Assembly: GCA_944324285.1 (NCBI GenBank)
Contig: CALUVR010000001.1
Span: 1 to 64,000 of the forward strand
Reading direction: 5' to 3'
Length of the DNA: 64,000 nt
DNA from: Candidatus Gastranaerophilales bacterium
GTDB lineage: Bacteria > Cyanobacteriota > Vampirovibrionia > Gastranaerophilales > Gastranaerophilaceae
Positions 16,781 through 26,605 of the stretch are shown piece after piece. The notes under the pieces are model-generated. The model did no database searches, was not told where the DNA came from, and saw nothing but the letters and a program-made list of their open reading frames with translations. Position 1 is the stretch's first letter. Each line of letters opens with the position of its first letter. Both the position numbers and the translations under genes were made by a program.

Positions 16781-16844
16781 TCATGATTTGACAACAATCG
16801 GGCATGTTCATGATAAAATTTATTCAGTAAAAGAGGAATTATAG

Positions 16845-19175
16845 ATGAAAGTTCTGGAAATCAAGAATAACCTTGTTAAAATATCATATAATCGTGAAGA
16901 TAACCTTTTGTTGTCAGGATTTGTAATTATCGAAGATGACCAATCGCCGTATGTTGCACAAGTTTTGAGCTTAAAAGCCGACAACGGTATTAATTATGCA
17001 ATTGTGAAACTTCTCTTTACTTTTGATGCGGAAGGTATAGTCAAAAATTACGACGGGACAATTCCTTCGCTGGATTCGGATGTCACAATGCTTACATCTG
17101 ATGAGCTTTTGGATATCTTACCAGTCAATAATCCAATTGATATAGGTTTTCTTGCAAATCAGGATGTTGACCTCAAAGTTGACAAATCTATTCTTGAAAA
17201 TAATCTCCTCATCTGCTCAGAAAATAAAGAAAATACTAATACAACTATTGAAAACTTCGTTTATCAGCTCAGTACTGAAAATAATAAGTCTGTTATTTTT
17301 GATATTGACGGTAAATTCGAGGGACAAAAGCTTAAGTTCGGCGAAGATTTTAAACTCCCGCTTAATTACAACACTATAAATTTTATCTATGAACACGATC
17401 TGGATAATGTCGATGCAACCAGCAAAGCCCTTATTCAGGATATTTTCCTTGAAGTTCAGGAATACTCAAAAACTGTTCTCGATAAATTCATTCCGTTTGA
17501 CACATTTATTAATGTTGTTGATCAGCAGTATAAAGAACTCGGACTGACAGAACTCGTCTTACTGAAAAATAAACTTTTAAAATACAAGGAAGAAAACGTT
17601 TTTGCGCAAAACGCTAAAGATATTCATACTCTAAGAAGCGCTATTAGGGCAAACTTGACAAACATCCTTGATATTTCGTCCGCAAGCGATATTCTTCAAA
17701 ATGAAATTATGAAATATGTCTACGATTCTATTGATGAGATGGATTTGTTCGTTTATTCTTTTGTACAATTAACAAACGATAATGCAGACAAGCGTCTTAT
17801 CAGACATTTTCTGACAAAAAATAAAATCTATACAACAATCGCTTGCAGTCACAATTTTAAATATCTGTATGAATTAAAAGAACGCGCAAATAACCTTATC
17901 CTCTTTGCGCCGCAAACTTTGCAGCATGATTTTGCATCTTACAATACATTCTTGAATAAATTAAACGCAGATGAATTTATTATCTACGGTAAGGCAACGC
18001 AGCATGTTCCGCTGATAATAGAATTATCGTCAATTCTTAATCAGCCGGAAGAACAGCAGGAACAAGACTCTTCTCAAGCTGAGTCTACAAAGGAACCCGA
18101 AGAAGAAAAACCGGCTGAACCTGAAAAACCTGATGATTTTTCGGAGGAGTCTAATTCATATTCTTATGAAACTCTGATAAATGATGACGCACCTGCTGAA
18201 GAGTCTAAAAATAACGATGATATCCAGGCTGAAACTGAAAAAGAGCATGATATACAGGAAGAAAGAAATGAATCTTATACTGAGGAAGAAAAAACTGTAG
18301 AAACTCCTTTAGAATCTGAGGCTGTTCAGGAAGAAGAAGTTAAGACGGATTTGATAACGAATATCATAGATGAAGAACTTGCCGCAGAAGAAGGAGCAGC
18401 AAAAGAAGTTCCTGCCAAAATCGAAACCCCTGAAATTGTTGAAGAAGTTCAATATAATGGTGTTGATGTTATTCCGCATATTCAACGCCAGGAAGATTTA
18501 CTGGAAGAAGCTCCTATTGTAATTACCGAAGAGGCTCCTCCGGAAGTTTCGGAAAGTTTTTCAGAAGAAAATATTATTGAAGAAAGCGAAGAAGCACCTG
18601 CTCCGGAAATTGATTATAATGAAAACAGCCTTCCATTAATGTCTGATGAAGATTTGGAAAAATCAATAGAACAAAAAGAAGTTGAGGAGAAAAATTCTCC
18701 GGTGCAAAATATTACAGATGCAAGAGATTATGCTGCCGAAGCCGATGATATAATGTTTTCATCAGCAAGTACGGAAGAGGCGCCTGCTGAGGAGTCAAAT
18801 ACTCCGGAAGATGAGGAGTACATAAATGAAGATAGTGGAACTGCAGAAGGCACTCACCTTGCAACGGATGAAGGGGAAGATATTGAGGCTGAAGATGAAG
18901 CGTTGACAGAAGAAGATCTTAACTTTATTGAAGATGTAAATATCGGAAATGTTCAGGAAGAGTTAAACGTACCGGTTTATCCGGCTGAAACTCCGATAAG
19001 AGAAAACGCACAGGTCTTTGAACAAGGAGATAGAGTGACGCACCCGAAGTACGGTGAAGGTGTTGTTGAAAAAATGATAAAATACGGTAACAAAACCCTC
19101 TGTTCTATAAATTTTGCAAACATCGGAAGACGTCTGCTAGATCCTGCTATTTCTGAACTTGAAAAAGTCGAATAA
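16845..19175 (+). CDS. HerA-like protein without Walker A, with acidic linker and PcrA/UvrD-type C-terminal domain
   Basis: 776 aa. Residues 1-95 look like a HAS-type beta-barrel. Residues 110-400 align by eye with HerA/FtsK-superfamily ATPases: NNLLICSENKENTNTTIENF sits where the P-loop GxxGxGKS belongs, and KSVIFDIDGKFEG matches the following strand, but the P-loop glycines and lysine are gone. Residues about 405-720 are a Glu/Pro-rich disordered linker. The last 53 residues (GDRVTHPKYGEGVVEKM...) match the Tudor-like tail of PcrA/UvrD, which binds RNA polymerase. A ribosome-binding site (AGAGGAATT) precedes the ATG. Inference: a non-hydrolysing scaffold linked to transcription or DNA repair. 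Confidence 0.75.
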   Translation: MKVLEIKNNLVKISYNREDNLLLSGFVIIEDDQSPYVAQVLSLKADNGINYAIVKLLFTFDAEGIVKNYDGTIPSLDSDVTMLTSDELLDILPVNNPIDIGFLANQDVDLKVDKSILENNLLICSENKENTNTTIENFVYQLSTENNKSVIFDIDGKFEGQKLKFGEDFKLPLNYNTINFIYEHDLDNVDATSKALIQDIFLEVQEYSKTVLDKFIPFDTFINVVDQQYKELGLTELVLLKNKLLKYKEENVFAQNAKDIHTLRSAIRANLTNILDISSASDILQNEIMKYVYDSIDEMDLFVYSFVQLTNDNADKRLIRHFLTKNKIYTTIACSHNFKYLYELKERANNLILFAPQTLQHDFASYNTFLNKLNADEFIIYGKATQHVPLIIELSSILNQPEEQQEQDSSQAESTKEPEEEKPAEPEKPDDFSEESNSYSYETLINDDAPAEESKNNDDIQAETEKEHDIQEERNESYTEEEKTVETPLESEAVQEEEVKTDLITNIIDEELAAEEGAAKEVPAKIETPEIVEEVQYNGVDVIPHIQRQEDLLEEAPIVITEEAPPEVSESFSEENIIEESEEAPAPEIDYNENSLPLMSDEDLEKSIEQKEVEEKNSPVQNITDARDYAAEADDIMFSSASTEEAPAEESNTPEDEEYINEDSGTAEGTHLATDEGEDIEAEDEALTEEDLNFIEDVNIGNVQEELNVPVYPAETPIRENAQVFEQGDRVTHPKYGEGVVEKMIKYGNKTLCSINFANIGRRLLDPAISELEKVE

Positions 19176-19427
19176 TCCCAGCTGTATAATAACTCTAAAT
19201 TCTATAAGCTGTGCGTGTATTTTTTTGTTATTTAATCAATAAATGTGCAATTGCCTGTGTAAAATTCACTGTCGTAATAAAGTCAAACTCCTTGACTGAC
19301 TGTCCGAGAAAATTTCGCGATAAGGGGTGTGAACGAAAATTTTGTGTGGCGTCTTAAAATGTGAGCTGCTGCCCCACGGGGTTTAGCAGGCGGAAAGCTG
19401 CGACACTAGATTAGATTTTGATTTTGA
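19176..19427. other. Non-coding interval with possible RNA structure
   Basis: No coding frame is visible. Near 19363-19392, CTGCTGCCCC and GGGG...AGCAG can form a stem. AAAATTTCG (about 19310) and CGAAAATTTT (about 19334) form another. It lies between convergent genes. It may be the 3' region of either transcript or a small RNA; no known family is recognised. Confidence 0.35.
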
Positions 19428-20486
19428 TTACTTGATTTTTTTTATTGGAATAAGATTGAGTAATTTATAATTTATTTCATTATGTGTTTCTTTTATTTTT
19501 GCCGGTATAAATCCAAATAACAGAGTGTTTTCATTACGTATGAAAATATGTTTGTTTAAAAGTTCCGTATTGGTTACAGGTTCAGATTCAATATAATCAA
19601 ATATTTTATATTTCTCTTTTTCCCATTTTTCGTAACCTAGTTTTATATATTCAGCCGTATTTTTTTGAATTTCACGGACATTTAAAATCGTCAGCAGTTC
19701 AGGTTTTTTGTAGTTATAAAGAAAACCTGTTTCACCGTTTTTAATATATTCGTTCATTGTAGGGTAATCCGGAGCTATAACGCATCTGCCAGATGCCATT
19801 GCTTCCAGAAAACTCATCCCTATACCTTCGTAACGGCGCGGAGCGAAATACAGTGCGGATTTTTGAATATATTTTTGCATATCCTCTTTTGTGTCAAACC
19901 AGGAAGAATAAACGACTTTCCTCTCCAGATTTTTAGAAGGAGGTATAAATTTATTTTTCGGGTCTATGCTTTTGTGTAAATATACTGTTTCAATTCCTTT
20001 TGTATCAATTACTTTTTGCAGAGTTCTTGTCGTAATTTTGTCGCTTCTCTGCCAGAAGAATATTGATTTTTCGTCGCCTTCATCAATAATTTCAGCAGGT
20101 TTTGGGAAATATTGTATATAATAAGATGATAGACCTCCATCCTGACAGGTTTTGTGAAAAGCTTTTGAAAAATTTATGATGTTGCAATTTTTATATTCAT
20201 TCCATAAATGACTGTTTAAAGTTTTTGTATTGTCATACATCGGAAAAAATGCACACTGTTTAAAGCGGATATATTTACGCAATCCCTCTAAAGAGGGCAT
20301 AACCTGCCATAATATCAGCAAATCAAAAGTTTTCCCTGTTATGTGAGTGAAATCTGTTTCAGATATTTTATACGGGTTAATGTAGAAAGTTTCAACCTCG
20401 TATTTTTCAGCAAGAAGTTTTGGTAAAAAATCAGAGGATTTTGTTTTCTTATGGAATTCATGCCCTATAAAAAGCAGTTTTTTCAT
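19428..20486 (-). CDS. Glycosyltransferase, GT-B fold (family 4-like)
   Basis: 352 aa. Seen: N-terminal KKLLFIGHEF and, in the donor-binding half, YFAPRRYEGIGMSFLEAMAS followed by GRCVIAPDYPTMNEYI and NGETGFLYN, which matches the family-4 E-x7-E region. It probably adds a sugar from a nucleotide donor to a surface glycan. It directly follows gmd (stop and start adjoin at 20486/20487), so the donor may be GDP-linked (inference). Confidence 0.85.
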   Translation of the reverse strand: MKKLLFIGHEFHKKTKSSDFLPKLLAEKYEVETFYINPYKISETDFTHITGKTFDLLILWQVMPSLEGLRKYIRFKQCAFFPMYDNTKTLNSHLWNEYKNCNIINFSKAFHKTCQDGGLSSYYIQYFPKPAEIIDEGDEKSIFFWQRSDKITTRTLQKVIDTKGIETVYLHKSIDPKNKFIPPSKNLERKVVYSSWFDTKEDMQKYIQKSALYFAPRRYEGIGMSFLEAMASGRCVIAPDYPTMNEYIKNGETGFLYNYKKPELLTILNVREIQKNTAEYIKLGYEKWEKEKYKIFDYIESEPVTNTELLNKHIFIRNENTLLFGFIPAKIKETHNEINYKLLNLIPIKKIK

Positions 20487-21575
20487 CTACACTTCCTGTG
20501 GAATAAGGATTTCGTAACCTTCTTTTCTTAGGACATTTTCTTTCTCTGCTTCTGCAAGATCTTCACGCACCATCTCTTTTACGAGAGCCTGTAAATTATA
20601 TTTAGGAGTCCAGCCGAGTTCTCTGCGAGCTTTAGATGAATCTCCGAGAAGCAAATCAACTTCCGTCGGTCTGAAATAGCGCGGATCAACTTCAATAATT
20701 ACTCTGCCGGTTGCTTTATCAATACCGACTTCATTAACGCCTTCACCTTTGAACTCAATATCCATACCGAGTTCAGCGAAAGTCATTTTGCAGAAATCTC
20801 TGATTGTAGTTGTAACACCTGTTGCAAGGACGTAGTCTTTCGGTTCATCCTGCTGTAAAATTCTCCACATACCTTCAACATAATCTTTTGCATGTCCCCA
20901 GTCACGTTTTGAAGAAAGATTACCAAGGTATAATTTATCTTCAATTCCGACTTTGATTCTTACAGCAGCGCGGGTAATTTTTCTTGTAACGAAAGTTTCA
21001 CCGCGGCGCGGTGATTCGTGATTGAATAAAATCCCGTTAGATGCATAAATACCATATCCTTCGCGGTAATTTACCGTAATCCAATAGGCATAAAGTTTTG
21101 CACAGGCATAAGGAGAACGCGGATAGAACGGAGTTGTTTCTTTTTGAGGTGTTTCCTGAACAAGACCGTAAAGCTCAGATGTTGATGCCTGATAGAATTT
21201 TGTTTTCTTTTCGAGTCCAAGAATTCTTATTGCTTCAAGAATTCGTAAAGTTCCGAGTCCGTCTGCATTAGCCGTGTATTCAGGACAGTCAAAAGAAACT
21301 TTAACATGGGATTGTGCAGCAAGGTTATAAACTTCATCAGGCTGAATTTCCTGTAATAATCTTATGATATTTGAGCTGTCCGTTAAATCCCCGTAGTGAA
21401 GTTTAAATTTTGCATTTGTATTATGAACATCCTGATAAAGGTGGTCTATTCTGGAAGAATTAAATGAAGAAGCACGTCGTTTCATCCCGTGAACTTCGTA
21501 ACCTTTTTCCAGTAATAGTTCTGCCAAATAAGAGCCGTCTTGACCTGTAATCCCTGTTATCAGCGCTTTTTTCAT
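20487..21575 (-). CDS. gmd: GDP-mannose 4,6-dehydratase
   Basis: Converts GDP-mannose to GDP-4-keto-6-deoxymannose, the precursor of GDP-fucose, GDP-rhamnose and GDP-perosamine. Seen: NAD-binding [16 protein letters not shown] (7-22), [12 protein letters not shown], the catalytic S/TxxxYxxxK as [12 protein letters not shown], and [15 protein letters not shown], all diagnostic for Gmd. 362 aa is usual. fcl (27978) and a perosamine-type aminotransferase (34263) in this window could both use its product. Confidence 0.97.
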   Translation of the reverse strand: MKKALITGITGQDGSYLAELLLEKGYEVHGMKRRASSFNSSRIDHLYQDVHNTNAKFKLHYGDLTDSSNIIRLLQEIQPDEVYNLAAQSHVKVSFDCPEYTANADGLGTLRILEAIRILGLEKKTKFYQASTSELYGLVQETPQKETTPFYPRSPYACAKLYAYWITVNYREGYGIYASNGILFNHESPRRGETFVTRKITRAAVRIKVGIEDKLYLGNLSSKRDWGHAKDYVEGMWRILQQDEPKDYVLATGVTTTIRDFCKMTFAELGMDIEFKGEGVNEVGIDKATGRVIIEVDPRYFRPTEVDLLLGDSSKARRELGWTPKYNLQALVKEMVREDLAEAEKENVLRKEGYEILIPQEV

Positions 21576-21682
21576 TATCCATTCTCCATTAATATCTAAA
21601 ATAACCTTATATTATCTTAATATAAAAAATTCTATAAAATAGTATTTGTTAAGGATTTTTGCGCTGATAACATTTTGTATTT

Positions 21683-21922
21683 CTACACTTCAATGAAAAG
21701 TCTTCTGCCTACGATATTTTGTTTACCGTTGTAATAGCCGGCAAAGTACCCGCCGCGTACCGGTCTGTTTTTTGCGTAAGTTGCACTGTTGTAAGTATTC
21801 CCGTTGTAATTAACAAAAGGATTGTTTCCGAAAGGATTTGAGGATGTTCCTCTAACAGGAACCGTTGTCTGCATCGGCGCAGGAACAAATACCTTCTGTA
21901 AAATACTTACTAAATCTGCCAT
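21683..21922 (-). CDS. 79-aa hypothetical protein
   Basis: Short protein rich in Asn, Gly, Tyr and Pro (for example NPFGNNPFVNYNGNTYN) with a GRRLFIEV end. GTGAGGTAATGTA upstream of the ATG offers a ribosome-binding site. The low-complexity composition recalls the N-terminal module of the two large proteins at 54776-57506, though no clear alignment can be made. Function unknown. Confidence 0.6.
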   Translation of the reverse strand: MADLVSILQKVFVPAPMQTTVPVRGTSSNPFGNNPFVNYNGNTYNSATYAKNRPVRGGYFAGYYNGKQNIVGRRLFIEV

Positions 21923-22059
21923 TACATTACCTCACTTACTACATTCTTATTTATAAGAATGCTTACAATTTTGTCATTATTTTATTATATTTAAGCTTAA
22001 ATTTTCTTTACAAACATCCTCTTATTTATGTAAGTTTTCGTTTATGCTATTATCTTTTT

Positions 22060-23304
22060 ATGAATAAAATGAAGAAAAATATACTTATAATAGGACATTC
22101 TGCAAAAGAGCATGCTTTAATCGAAAAACTTGCCGCTTATGATAATGTGGGAAAAATTTACGCATTACCGGGAAATTCCGCAATTAAAGACTTTTGTGAA
22201 TGTGTAGATATCAGAGAAGATAAACCTCAGGAAATTCTGGAATTTGTACTTGAAAACGAAATAGATTTAACTATAGCCTCTTCAAAAGAGGCTATAAAAT
22301 CTGATATAGCGGATGTGTTTCAGGCAAATTCACAGTTGATATTTGCACCTGTTGCGGCTGCATCAGGTTTTGCCATAAGCCGTGCCGTGGCTAAGAAATT
22401 TATGTATAAACTTCATATTCCGACTCCGAAATTCGGAATTTTTGAAAAACAACAGCTTACAATGGATTACGTGAAAAATGCACAGTATCCTATTCTAATT
22501 TCATCTGATGAAGATTCTGATACCTGTGTTAAGTCCGTAGCTGCAACACCAGACCTTGCCAAAAGATGTGTGGATGATTTGTTTTTGAGTGACGAGAAAA
22601 AAGTTGTAATTGAAGATTTCCAAAACGGTCATGAATTTACTCTTTATGTTATAACTGATGGTTATCAAGCGCTTCCGCTTTCTGTAGTTGCTGATTATAA
22701 ATTTTTTGAAAATGGTAACGGCGGACTTTATACATCTGGAATCGGCGCATTTACACCTGATTATAAGGTAAATGAAAATCTAATTCATTCAATTATGAAT
22801 GATGTTGTGTTTAATATATTGAAATCGCTGGAAAAAAGGCAGACTCCATATCTTGGTATTTTAGGTATTGAGTGCGTCCTTTCGCGCGATGATAAATACT
22901 TTGTTACAGGCTTTACTCCATTTTTGAAGGATTATGATGCAGCTTGTGTTTTGAATTCAGTTGCTGATAACTGGCTGACTCTTTTTGAAGCGTGTGCAGT
23001 CGGGTCTTTTGCTGATGATTATTTTGAAATTATGCATTCAAATACGGCATCTGTTTCATGTGTTTTATCCTCAAGAGAGGATGGTAGTGAAATAAAAGGG
23101 CTTGATTTGGTCGATGATTGCGTGAATGTAAATCATTTCGCGACAAAAAAGAATGAATATCTTGAGTGGCTCACAAATAAAGGTAGAACCCTTGTTGTAA
23201 CATCAACTGCTGCTACTTTGACATCTGCTAAAGAAAAATTATACGAAAATATTGATGTTATAGAGTTTAAGAATAAAAAATACCGTACTGATATTTGTAA
23301 TTAA
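22060..23304 (+). CDS. PurD-like ATP-grasp protein with altered active site
   Basis: Homologous along its whole length to phosphoribosylamine-glycine ligase: NILIIGHSAKEHALIEKL (canonical GGREHAL changed), KIYALPGNSA, AVAKKFMYKLHIPTPKFGIF, VVIEDFQNGHEFTLYV and a degenerate GGLYTSGIGAFTP. The expected metal-binding ExNxRFGDPE motif reads VTGFTPFLKDYD, so the key Glu, Asn and Arg appear lost. 414 aa from ATG 22060, near the normal 420. An upstream extension of the frame to 21865 is rejected: it is non-family and overlaps another gene. Inference: a paralogue with a changed or regulatory role. Confidence 0.75.
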   Translation: MNKMKKNILIIGHSAKEHALIEKLAAYDNVGKIYALPGNSAIKDFCECVDIREDKPQEILEFVLENEIDLTIASSKEAIKSDIADVFQANSQLIFAPVAAASGFAISRAVAKKFMYKLHIPTPKFGIFEKQQLTMDYVKNAQYPILISSDEDSDTCVKSVAATPDLAKRCVDDLFLSDEKKVVIEDFQNGHEFTLYVITDGYQALPLSVVADYKFFENGNGGLYTSGIGAFTPDYKVNENLIHSIMNDVVFNILKSLEKRQTPYLGILGIECVLSRDDKYFVTGFTPFLKDYDAACVLNSVADNWLTLFEACAVGSFADDYFEIMHSNTASVSCVLSSREDGSEIKGLDLVDDCVNVNHFATKKNEYLEWLTNKGRTLVVTSTAATLTSAKEKLYENIDVIEFKNKKYRTDICN

Positions 23305-23349
23305 TCTTTTATACGTTGATTTTTTTTTTGAAATCATTAATAAAAAAGT

Positions 23350-24420
23350 ATGGTCATTGGAGTTCGAAAAAATTACTATGCAATTTTAGGCGTTACACCG
23401 GACAGCGATTCTCAGGAGGTTAAATCAGCTTACAGAAAACTCGCGCGTAAATACCATCCTGACGTAAATAAAGAATCCGGCAGTGTTGAAAAATTTAAAG
23501 ATATTACAGAAGCCTATGAAGTTCTATCTGATGAAAAAAAACGGAAAGAATACGACATGCTGAATGGATTTTACAAAACTCCAAAGCAAAAAGTAAAATC
23601 TGAAGGTGCTAAAAATGAATACAAAAAAACTTCTGAGCAAAAAGATGCAGAAGAGAACGTAACTGAAAAAAAGCAAAGAACTACCCGTCCTTCTTTTGAA
23701 GAAAATGATGATGCTTTCCGTAAAAACGATTTTAAATCCGCTATAAATGATATTCTTGAAGGTATAGCAAAAGAAAAGAAGAATAAAAAAATCCCGAAAA
23801 AAGGAGCAGATATTTTTGCGGAAGTTACAATTTCTCTTCAGGATTCGGTGAGGGGTACGTCCCGCGTCATTAATGTGATGCACAAAGAGCTCTGCCCGAA
23901 TTGTGAGGGCAGAAGATTTATTAACGGCGCAAAGTGTAGTGTATGTCATGGTACAGGTGAATTTACCCAGTATAAAAAATTAAAAGTTAAGATCCCTGCA
24001 AATGTTAAAAGCGGCACAAAACTCCGTATTCAGGGAGAGGGCAACCCCGGTTTCTACGGCGGTGAGAATGGCAATCTGTATTTGACAGTTAAAATAGAAC
24101 CTGATTCTAATATAAAAATAGAAGGTTCTGATGTTTTTTGCAAGGTTCCGATAACTCCGTTTGAAGCCGTTCTCGGCGGGAATATTTCTCTTCCTGTATT
24201 TGATGGTAATATTTCTATTAACCTTCCTAAAAATACACAATCCGGTCAAAAGTTCAGACTGGCTGGAGAAGGTATAAAGACAAACGGAAAATTTGGTGAT
24301 ATGATTATTACTGTTGAAATTCAAATTCCCAAAAATCTGACTGATGATGAAATCAGACTTTATGAGAAGTTGAAAAAGTTAGCAAACAGTAATATCAGGG
24401 AAAATTTGTTCCATGACTAA
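23350..24420 (+). CDS. DnaJ-type co-chaperone with a single zinc centre
   Basis: J-domain at the N-terminus ([23 protein letters not shown] at 36-38) stimulates DnaK ATPase. A Lys/Glu-rich linker follows. Then CPNCEG...CSVCHGTGE is only one pair of the CxxCxGxG motifs; typical DnaJ has four. Two C-terminal substrate-binding domains follow ([30 protein letters not shown]). 356 aa. The first residues MVIGVRK suggest a slightly extended start. It overlaps queE by 8 bases. It may be a CbpA/DnaJ intermediate; a full DnaJ may exist elsewhere. Confidence 0.88.
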   Translation: MVIGVRKNYYAILGVTPDSDSQEVKSAYRKLARKYHPDVNKESGSVEKFKDITEAYEVLSDEKKRKEYDMLNGFYKTPKQKVKSEGAKNEYKKTSEQKDAEENVTEKKQRTTRPSFEENDDAFRKNDFKSAINDILEGIAKEKKNKKIPKKGADIFAEVTISLQDSVRGTSRVINVMHKELCPNCEGRRFINGAKCSVCHGTGEFTQYKKLKVKIPANVKSGTKLRIQGEGNPGFYGGENGNLYLTVKIEPDSNIKIEGSDVFCKVPITPFEAVLGGNISLPVFDGNISINLPKNTQSGQKFRLAGEGIKTNGKFGDMIITVEIQIPKNLTDDEIRLYEKLKKLANSNIRENLFHD

Positions 24421-25081
24421 AATAAGAGAAATTTTTACATCAATTCAGGGCGAAGGTCCTTATGTAGGACAAAAACAGTTGTTTGTTCGCTTTTGCGGTT
24501 GTAATCTTAAGTGTAAATATTGCGACACGGATTTTGTTCCGGAAAAGTCGAGAGATTATTCTGTAGATGAACTTGTTAAAGAAATTAATTCCAGCGGAGA
24601 AGTTTTTACGATTTCTTTGACCGGCGGAGAACCTCTTGTATCAATAGATTTTCTCAACGAGTTTCTGCCTGTCTTAAAAAAAAGCGGGCATAAGGTTTAT
24701 CTTGAAACAAACGGGACGTTGCCGGATAATTTAGAGGAAATTATTGATTTTGTTGATGTTGTTTCCGCTGATATTAAGCTTGAGAGTTCTACAGGTATTC
24801 CCATGAACATTGATGTGTGCAGGCGCTTTTTTTGTGTAGGCAGTAAGAAAGAAATCTTTGCAAAGGTTGTTTTTAATGATTATATTACTGATAAAGAAAT
24901 ATGTGATGTTTCAGATATCGTAAAATCTGTCGGTTGTGAACTTATATTGCAGCCCGAAATGAAAGGGAATAATTTTGCTGTTTGCGCGCAAAAACAGGAT
25001 GAAGTGTTTGAAAAATTCTACAAATTATACAAAAATGTACGTCTGATTCCACAGGTGCATAAGTTTTTGAATGTGCGTTGA
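24413..25081 (+). CDS. queE: 7-carboxy-7-deazaguanine synthase (radical SAM)
   Basis: Makes CDG in the queuosine/7-deazaguanine pathway. Seen: [17 protein letters not shown] (4-20), the radical-SAM CxxxCxxC as C30-C34-C37, [16 protein letters not shown] and a C-terminal LIPQVHKFL. 222 aa, normal. The gene starts inside the DnaJ-like gene, indicating co-transcription. queA at 1484 is a later step in the same pathway. Confidence 0.95.
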   Translation: MTKIREIFTSIQGEGPYVGQKQLFVRFCGCNLKCKYCDTDFVPEKSRDYSVDELVKEINSSGEVFTISLTGGEPLVSIDFLNEFLPVLKKSGHKVYLETNGTLPDNLEEIIDFVDVVSADIKLESSTGIPMNIDVCRRFFCVGSKKEIFAKVVFNDYITDKEICDVSDIVKSVGCELILQPEMKGNNFAVCAQKQDEVFEKFYKLYKNVRLIPQVHKFLNVR

Positions 25082-25126
25082 TTTATAAAGAATTTTAGTT
25101 TAATATTTTTATTAAAAGAGGTAAGA

Positions 25127-25693
25127 ATGGCAATAAAGAAAATTTTAAAATATGGAGAGCCTTCATTAAGAGAGCCTTCTAAAGAAGTTCACAAAGTTTC
25201 CAAAAAAATTGCAGAGCTTGTGCAGGATTTGTTTGATACTATGTATACATTTAACGGTGTTGGATTAGCGGCTCCGCAGATTGGTGTTAACCTTAGAGTT
25301 TACGTAATTGATGCTTCTACTAAGGATAACCCTATGAAACCGCTTGTATTTATAAATCCTAAAATTATCAAAAAGTCAGGTGCAATTATTGAAGAAGAAG
25401 GATGTTTGAGTTTTCCGGAGGCGTATACACCTGTAAGAAGATATAAAAATGTTAAAGTAAAGGCTCAGGATATCAACGGCAGAACATTTGTGCTTGATGC
25501 GACAGACGGAAGCCTTCTTGCCCGTGCAATCCAACACGAATATGATCACCTTGAAGGGATTCTTTTTATTGATCATTGTGTAAACAGGTTTGAGGCTGAC
25601 GAAATGCTTAAAAAACATAATCTTCCGCCGGTTGAGGAAGATAAACTACTTGAAGAACCGGAATTAGAGGCAGAATTAAAGAATAATGATTAA
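25127..25693 (+). CDS. def: Peptide deformylase
   Basis: Removes the N-formyl group from new proteins. All three signature motifs are present: GVGLAAPQIG (44-53), EEGCLSFPE (90-98) with the metal-binding cysteine, and QHEYDH (136-141) with two metal-binding histidines. A ribosome-binding site (AAAGAGGT) precedes the ATG. It overlaps fmt by 8 bases, the classic def-fmt pair. Confidence 0.97.
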   Translation: MAIKKILKYGEPSLREPSKEVHKVSKKIAELVQDLFDTMYTFNGVGLAAPQIGVNLRVYVIDASTKDNPMKPLVFINPKIIKKSGAIIEEEGCLSFPEAYTPVRRYKNVKVKAQDINGRTFVLDATDGSLLARAIQHEYDHLEGILFIDHCVNRFEADEMLKKHNLPPVEEDKLLEEPELEAELKNND

Positions 25694-26600
25694 CGTAATT
25701 TTTTTCGGGACTCCTGCTATTGCTTTAAAATCGCTGGATTACCTGTATAATTCAGATAAAATAAATGTGGTCGGTGTTGTAACGCAGCCAGATAAGCCGG
25801 CTGGACGCGGACATAAAATGTCTATGTCTGTTATAAAGCAGTTTGCGCTTGACCATAATCTGCCTGTATTTCAGCCGAAATCTATCCGTAAAGAGCCGGA
25901 AATTCAAGAGGAGTTAAAAAAGCTTAAGCCGGATTTCTTTGTAACCTTTGCTTTCGGACAAATTTTATCTCAGGAGGTTCTTGATATACCGAAATACGAA
26001 ACAATCAACCTTCACGCTTCACTTCTTCCGAAATACCGTGGAGCAAACCCTATTCAACGTGCGATTATCAATGGTGATAAGGAAACCGGAATTTGTACAA
26101 TGATAACGGAACTCGGGCTGGATTGCGGTGATGTGTGTTTAAAAGAAATCATCCCGATTTCGGAGGATATGAATTGTGAGGAATTGTTTAATACAATAAG
26201 TGAACTTTCTCCTGCCTTGTTGGAAAGAACTCTTGTCGGATTGGCTGACGGTTCTATCAAGCCTGTTCCTCAATGTGAGGATGGAATTTGTATGGCAAAT
26301 AAACTCACAAAAGAGGAAACATCCATTGATTGGACAAAACCTGCAGCTGAAATTCATAATCTTGTTCGCGGAATTTATAAATTTCCGTCTGCGCATTTTA
26401 TCTATCATAATAAACTCGTCAAGGTTCTTAAGACGAAAATCGTTGATGGCAGCGGAAAACCAGGTGAATTTGTAGAGGTAACAAAAGACGGGATAAAAGT
26501 CGGCTGCGGCAAAGGTTGTATTCTTTTAATGAAAATTAAGCCGGAGGGTAAAGGAGAAATGAATGCCCGTGACTGGTACAACGGGTTAAAAGACAGGTAA
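25686..26600 (+). CDS. fmt: Methionyl-tRNA formyltransferase
   Basis: Formylates initiator Met-tRNA. Seen: VIFFGTPAIALKSL at the N-terminus, GVVTQPDKPAGRGHKM, the catalytic region INLHASLLPKYRGANPIQRA, and TGICTMITELGLDCGD. 304 aa, normal. Overlapping start with def and a 5-base gap to aroH suggest an operon. Confidence 0.97.
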   Translation: MINVIFFGTPAIALKSLDYLYNSDKINVVGVVTQPDKPAGRGHKMSMSVIKQFALDHNLPVFQPKSIRKEPEIQEELKKLKPDFFVTFAFGQILSQEVLDIPKYETINLHASLLPKYRGANPIQRAIINGDKETGICTMITELGLDCGDVCLKEIIPISEDMNCEELFNTISELSPALLERTLVGLADGSIKPVPQCEDGICMANKLTKEETSIDWTKPAAEIHNLVRGIYKFPSAHFIYHNKLVKVLKTKIVDGSGKPGEFVEVTKDGIKVGCGKGCILLMKIKPEGKGEMNARDWYNGLKDR

Positions 26601-26605
26601 TTGAT

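Noticed and set aside
21865-22059. Extended start of the PurD-like protein
   Set aside because: The upstream part codes for hydrophobic, non-family sequence, overlaps the 79-aa gene, and homology begins at 22060-22069.
25082-25126. preQ1 riboswitch near queE or queA
   Set aside because: Gap sequences are too short or lack the expected C-rich stem; nothing matches a known aptamer by eye.
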